From Planctomycetota bacterium (GTDB lineage Bacteria; Planctomycetota; UBA1135; UBA2386): a stretch of DNA of 45,992 bases. The translations under genes and the position numbers were made by a program. The notes under the pieces are model-generated. The model was not told where the DNA came from. It saw only the letters and a list, made by a program, of their open reading frames with translations, and did no database searches. The DNA is taken from positions 1 through 45,992 of the forward strand of contig JAHBXX010000036.1 in the NCBI GenBank assembly GCA_019636245.1, given 5' to 3'. Shown here piece by piece: positions 43,147-45,992 of the stretch; position 1 is the first letter of the stretch, and every line of letters begins with the position of its first letter.

Positions 43147-45992
43147 TTGGCCACCAACTCGCGCAAGAAGCCCCGCCCCGGCGCCGCCCCCGCATCGGCC
43201 GCAGGCCCGGCGGCCGGAACCTCATGGGTGGTGGTCAAGGGGGCGCGGGAGCACAACCTGAAGGGGGTCGACCTCGCCTTCCCGCGCGACGCCCTGACCA
43301 CCTTCACCGGCGTCTCCGGCTCCGGCAAGTCGAGCCTCGCCCACCACACGATCTACCAGGAGGGCCAGCGCCGGTTCCTGGAGAGCCTCAGTTCGTATGC
43401 GCGCCAGTTCCTCGGCCGCATGGAGAAGCCGAAGGTCGACCTCGTCGAGGGGCTGTCGCCGACGGTGTCGATCGACCAGAAGTCGACCAGCCATTCGGCG
43501 CGCTCGACCGTCGGCACGCTGACCGAGGTGATGGACTTCCTGCGGCTGTGCTGGTCGCGGCTCGGCGACCCGGCCTGCCCGGAGTGCGGCGCCCGCGTCG
43601 AGGCGTGGGCGCCCGACCGCGTCACCGACGCGATCCTCGCCGACCACGCCGGCCAGCAGGTGCTGCTGCTGGCGCCGGTGGTGCGCGAGCGCAAGGGCGA
43701 GTACCGCAAGGAACTCGCCGAGTGGGCGCAGAAGGGCTTCGTGCGGGCCCGCATCGACGGCGTCGTGCGGCGCCTCGACGAGGACGTGCAGCTCGCCCGC
43801 TACGTGCACCACACGATCGAGCTGGTCGTCGACCGCCTGACGATCGGCCCGGAAGTCCGTTCGCGGCTGGCCGAGGGCGTCGAGCAGGCGGTGCAGCTCG
43901 GCGACGGCCAGTGCGCGGTCGTCGCCGCCGCGGGCGATGGCGGCTACCGGCTGTTCTCGACCAGGCGCAGCTGTCCGAACGGCCACGGCGCGCTGCCGGA
44001 GATGGAGCCGCGGCTGTTCTCCTTCAACAGCCCGATCGGGGCCTGCCCGCGCTGCGACGGCCTCGGCGAGACGTTCGGCTTCGCGCCGGAGCTGCTGGTC
44101 GCCGACCGCACCAGATCGCTGCGCGAGGGGGCGCTGCACGCGTTCACGCCCGAGGGCAAGCTGGTCTACGGCCGCCTCACGCTCGACCACCTGGCCGAGG
44201 TCGGTCGGCACTTCGGCTTCGACCTCGACACGCCATGGCAGAAGCTGCCGGCGAAGGCGAAGAAGGTCGTGCTGCACGGCTCCGGCCGCCAGACGTTCGA
44301 GTTCCGCTGGCGGCGCCAGGGGGCCTCGTTCACCACCACCGGCAGCGACCGCATCGCCTTCCCGGGCATCCTCGGCCACCTCGAGCGGGTCTACCGCCCG
44401 TCGCGGGCGCGCCACCTCGACCGCTTCCGCGCCGCGGTGCCCTGCGATGTCTGCGGCGGCGAACGGCTGGCGGCGGCGGCGCGCGCGGTCCGCTTCCAGG
44501 GCCGCACCCTGCCCGAGGTGCTGCGGCTGCCGGTCGACGAGGCGCTGCGCTGGGCGCAGGGCGTGCAGCTGGCCGGCAACCAGCAGCGCATCGGCGCCGA
44601 GATCCTGCAGGAGGTCGGCCGGCGGCTGCAGTTCCTCACCGACGTCGGGCTCGGCTACCTGACGCTCGATCGCCGTGCGCCGACGCTGTCCGGCGGCGAG
44701 TCGCAGCGCATCCGGCTGGCGGCGCAGGTGGGGGCGGGGCTGCGCGGCATCCTCTACGTGCTCGACGAGCCGAGCATCGGCCTGCACGCCCGCGACCAGG
44801 AACGGCTGCTGCGCACGCTCGAGGCGCTGCGCGACCGCGGCAACACCGTCGTCGTCGTCGAGCACGACGAGGCGACGATGCGGCGCAGCGACTTCCTGGT
44901 CGACATCGGCCCCGGCGCCGGCGTGCACGGCGGCGAGATCACCGCCGCCGGCCCGCCGGCCGCGGTCGCGGCCGACCCGCGCTCGCTGACCGGGCGCTAC
45001 CTGCGCGGCGAGCTGCGCGTGCCGATGCCGGCCCGCCGGCGCGACGAGGATCGCGGCTCCCTGCGCATCCGCGGCGCCCGCCACCACAACCTGCGCGGCA
45101 TCGACGTCGACCTGCCGCTCGGCCGCCTGATCGCCGTGACCGGCGTGTCCGGCTCCGGCAAGTCGACGCTGGTGCACCACGTGCTGGTGCCGGCGCTGCG
45201 GCGCGAGCTGACCGCTGGCGCCGCCGGGGCGTCGTACTGCGAGCGCATCGACGGCATCGAACAGCTCGACAAGGTCGTCGAGATCGACCAGGCGCCGATC
45301 GGCCGCACGCCGCGCAGCAACCCGGCGACCTACACCGACCTGTGGACGCACGTGCGCGACCTGTTCGCGCTGCTGCCGGAGTCGCGTCTGCGCCAGTACG
45401 GCAAGGGCCATTTCTCGTTCAACGTGCCGGGCGGCCGCTGCGAGGCCTGCGGCGGCGCCGGCGTGACCACGCTGGAGATGAACTTCCTGGCCCCGGTCGA
45501 GGTGGTCTGCGAGCAGTGCGGCGGCGCCCGCTTCCACGCCGAGACGCTGGCGATCCGCTGGCAGGGCAAGAGCGTGCACGACGTGCTCGAGATGACCGTC
45601 GACGACGCGGCGGCGTTCTTCGCCGACCTGCCGAAGGTCGCGCGCGGCCTGCGGGCGCTGCAGGACACCGGCCTCGGCTACCTGCGGCTCGGGCAGCCGT
45701 CGACGACGCTGTCGGGCGGCGAGGCGCAGCGGGTGAAGCTGGCGACGGAGCTGCAGCGGCCGGCGACGGGGCGCACGTTCTACGTGCTCGACGAGCCGAC
45801 CACGGGGCTGCACTTCCACGACGTGGCGAAGCTGCTGCAGTCGCTGCAGCGGCTGGTCGACGCCGGCAACACCGTGCTGGTGATCGAACACGAACTCGAC
45901 GTCGTGCGCGCGGCCGACTGGATCGTCGACCTCGGTCCCGAGGGCGGCGACGGCGGCGGCGACGTCGTCGCGGTCGGCACGCCCGAGCAGAT
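43147..45992 (+). CDS. uvrA: Excinuclease ABC subunit UvrA, cut at window end
   Basis: The frame is open from TTG 43147 to the window edge (948 codons), so only a short C-terminus is missing. A 25-residue Ala/Pro-rich N-terminus precedes SWVVVKGAREHNLKGVDL. Walker A 1 is GVSGSGKSS (55-63). The UvrB-binding domain is present (VRERKGEYRKELAEW...GFVRARIDG), so this is a canonical UvrA and not the shortened UvrA2. Signature 1 TLSGGESQRIRLA and Walker B 1 LYVLDEPSIGLHARD; second half Walker A VSGSGKSTL, zinc finger CEACGGAG...VVCEQCGGARF, signature 2 TLSGGEAQRVKLA, Walker B 2 YVLDEPTTGLH. It detects bulky DNA lesions with UvrB. The start is the least certain part. Confidence 0.93.
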   Translation, partial: MATNSRKKPRPGAAPASAAGPAAGTSWVVVKGAREHNLKGVDLAFPRDALTTFTGVSGSGKSSLAHHTIYQEGQRRFLESLSSYARQFLGRMEKPKVDLVEGLSPTVSIDQKSTSHSARSTVGTLTEVMDFLRLCWSRLGDPACPECGARVEAWAPDRVTDAILADHAGQQVLLLAPVVRERKGEYRKELAEWAQKGFVRARIDGVVRRLDEDVQLARYVHHTIELVVDRLTIGPEVRSRLAEGVEQAVQLGDGQCAVVAAAGDGGYRLFSTRRSCPNGHGALPEMEPRLFSFNSPIGACPRCDGLGETFGFAPELLVADRTRSLREGALHAFTPEGKLVYGRLTLDHLAEVGRHFGFDLDTPWQKLPAKAKKVVLHGSGRQTFEFRWRRQGASFTTTGSDRIAFPGILGHLERVYRPSRARHLDRFRAAVPCDVCGGERLAAAARAVRFQGRTLPEVLRLPVDEALRWAQGVQLAGNQQRIGAEILQEVGRRLQFLTDVGLGYLTLDRRAPTLSGGESQRIRLAAQVGAGLRGILYVLDEPSIGLHARDQERLLRTLEALRDRGNTVVVVEHDEATMRRSDFLVDIGPGAGVHGGEITAAGPPAAVAADPRSLTGRYLRGELRVPMPARRRDEDRGSLRIRGARHHNLRGIDVDLPLGRLIAVTGVSGSGKSTLVHHVLVPALRRELTAGAAGASYCERIDGIEQLDKVVEIDQAPIGRTPRSNPATYTDLWTHVRDLFALLPESRLRQYGKGHFSFNVPGGRCEACGGAGVTTLEMNFLAPVEVVCEQCGGARFHAETLAIRWQGKSVHDVLEMTVDDAAAFFADLPKVARGLRALQDTGLGYLRLGQPSTTLSGGEAQRVKLATELQRPATGRTFYVLDEPTTGLHFHDVAKLLQSLQRLVDAGNTVLVIEHELDVVRAADWIVDLGPEGGDGGGDVVAVGTPEQ

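Noticed and set aside
43147..45992. Possible UvrA2-type (resistance-associated) UvrA
   Set aside because: The UvrB-binding region is present, so it is canonical UvrA.

Overview
The window is very GC-rich, gene-dense bacterial chromosome. It has no RNA genes, no CRISPR, no insertion sequence and no gene-free stretch longer than about 155 bases. It encodes a diderm with lipid-A-type chemistry (LpxB and an LpxL-like acyltransferase), an Mla/MCE-type lipid-transport operon, lipoproteins, a complete ISC iron-sulfur operon and a full Pst phosphate operon. Several traits together suggest a high-GC planctomycete lineage: the paired divergent PstB proteins, the PhoU fusion, the unusual EF-P loop, and secreted proteins of a style I associate with planctomycetes. 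This placement is an inference. The proteobacterial-looking ISC operon would also fit a myxobacterium-like host.

Layout. 2-2004: end of a sugar-nucleotide epimerase gene translationally coupled to a glycosyltransferase. 2071-3768: formate-tetrahydrofolate ligase, convergent with transketolase (3784-5760). 5842-7011: a secreted protein, followed by a palindrome-rich intergenic segment. 7122-12408 (minus): iscR-iscS-iscU-iscA-hscB-hscA-fdx. The iron-sulfur/folate protein YgfZ (12515-13435) diverges from iscR. 13414-15554 (minus): a parvulin-like foldase and a bicupin protein. 15616-20970 (minus): pstS-phoU-pstC-pstA-pstB1-pstB2. 21034-23321 (minus): MFS transporter and acyltransferase. 23437-27457 (plus): CBS protein, then a MlaE/MlaF/MlaD-like transporter with an auxiliary lipoprotein. 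27486-28967 (minus): a repeat-rich exported protein. 29092-30348: LarC, whose end overlaps EF-P. 31014-33112: Tat-exported sugar isomerase and DapC-like aminotransferase. 33116-33511: rhodanese. 33527-34972: a secreted CAP/Ig-like protein in lower-GC DNA. 35128-38276: LpxB and UbiD. 38281-40534: amidotransferase and an ABC-2 transporter. 40569-41918: TrkA. 41944-43018: a lipoprotein and a small acidic protein. 43147-end: UvrA, cut by the window edge.

The most interesting locus is pst. Its two PstB-like ATPases have complementary defects. PstB1 keeps the LSGGQ signature but lacks the Q-loop Gln and the H-switch His. PstB2 keeps Walker A/B, Q-loop and H-switch but has LSLEE instead of LSGGQ. 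In a heterodimer this gives one complete and one degenerate ATP site, the architecture known from asymmetric ABC exporters. The PhoU of the same operon carries a C-terminal low-molecular-weight phosphatase/arsenate-reductase fold with the catalytic Cys and Arg replaced. Together these suggest a modified phosphate transport and sensing module.

Genes are packed tightly: at least 14 junctions use an ATGA or GTGA stop/start overlap, and two convergent pairs overlap at their 3' ends. Where promoters are visible they are -10-like hexamers very close to the start codon, which suggests short or absent leaders.
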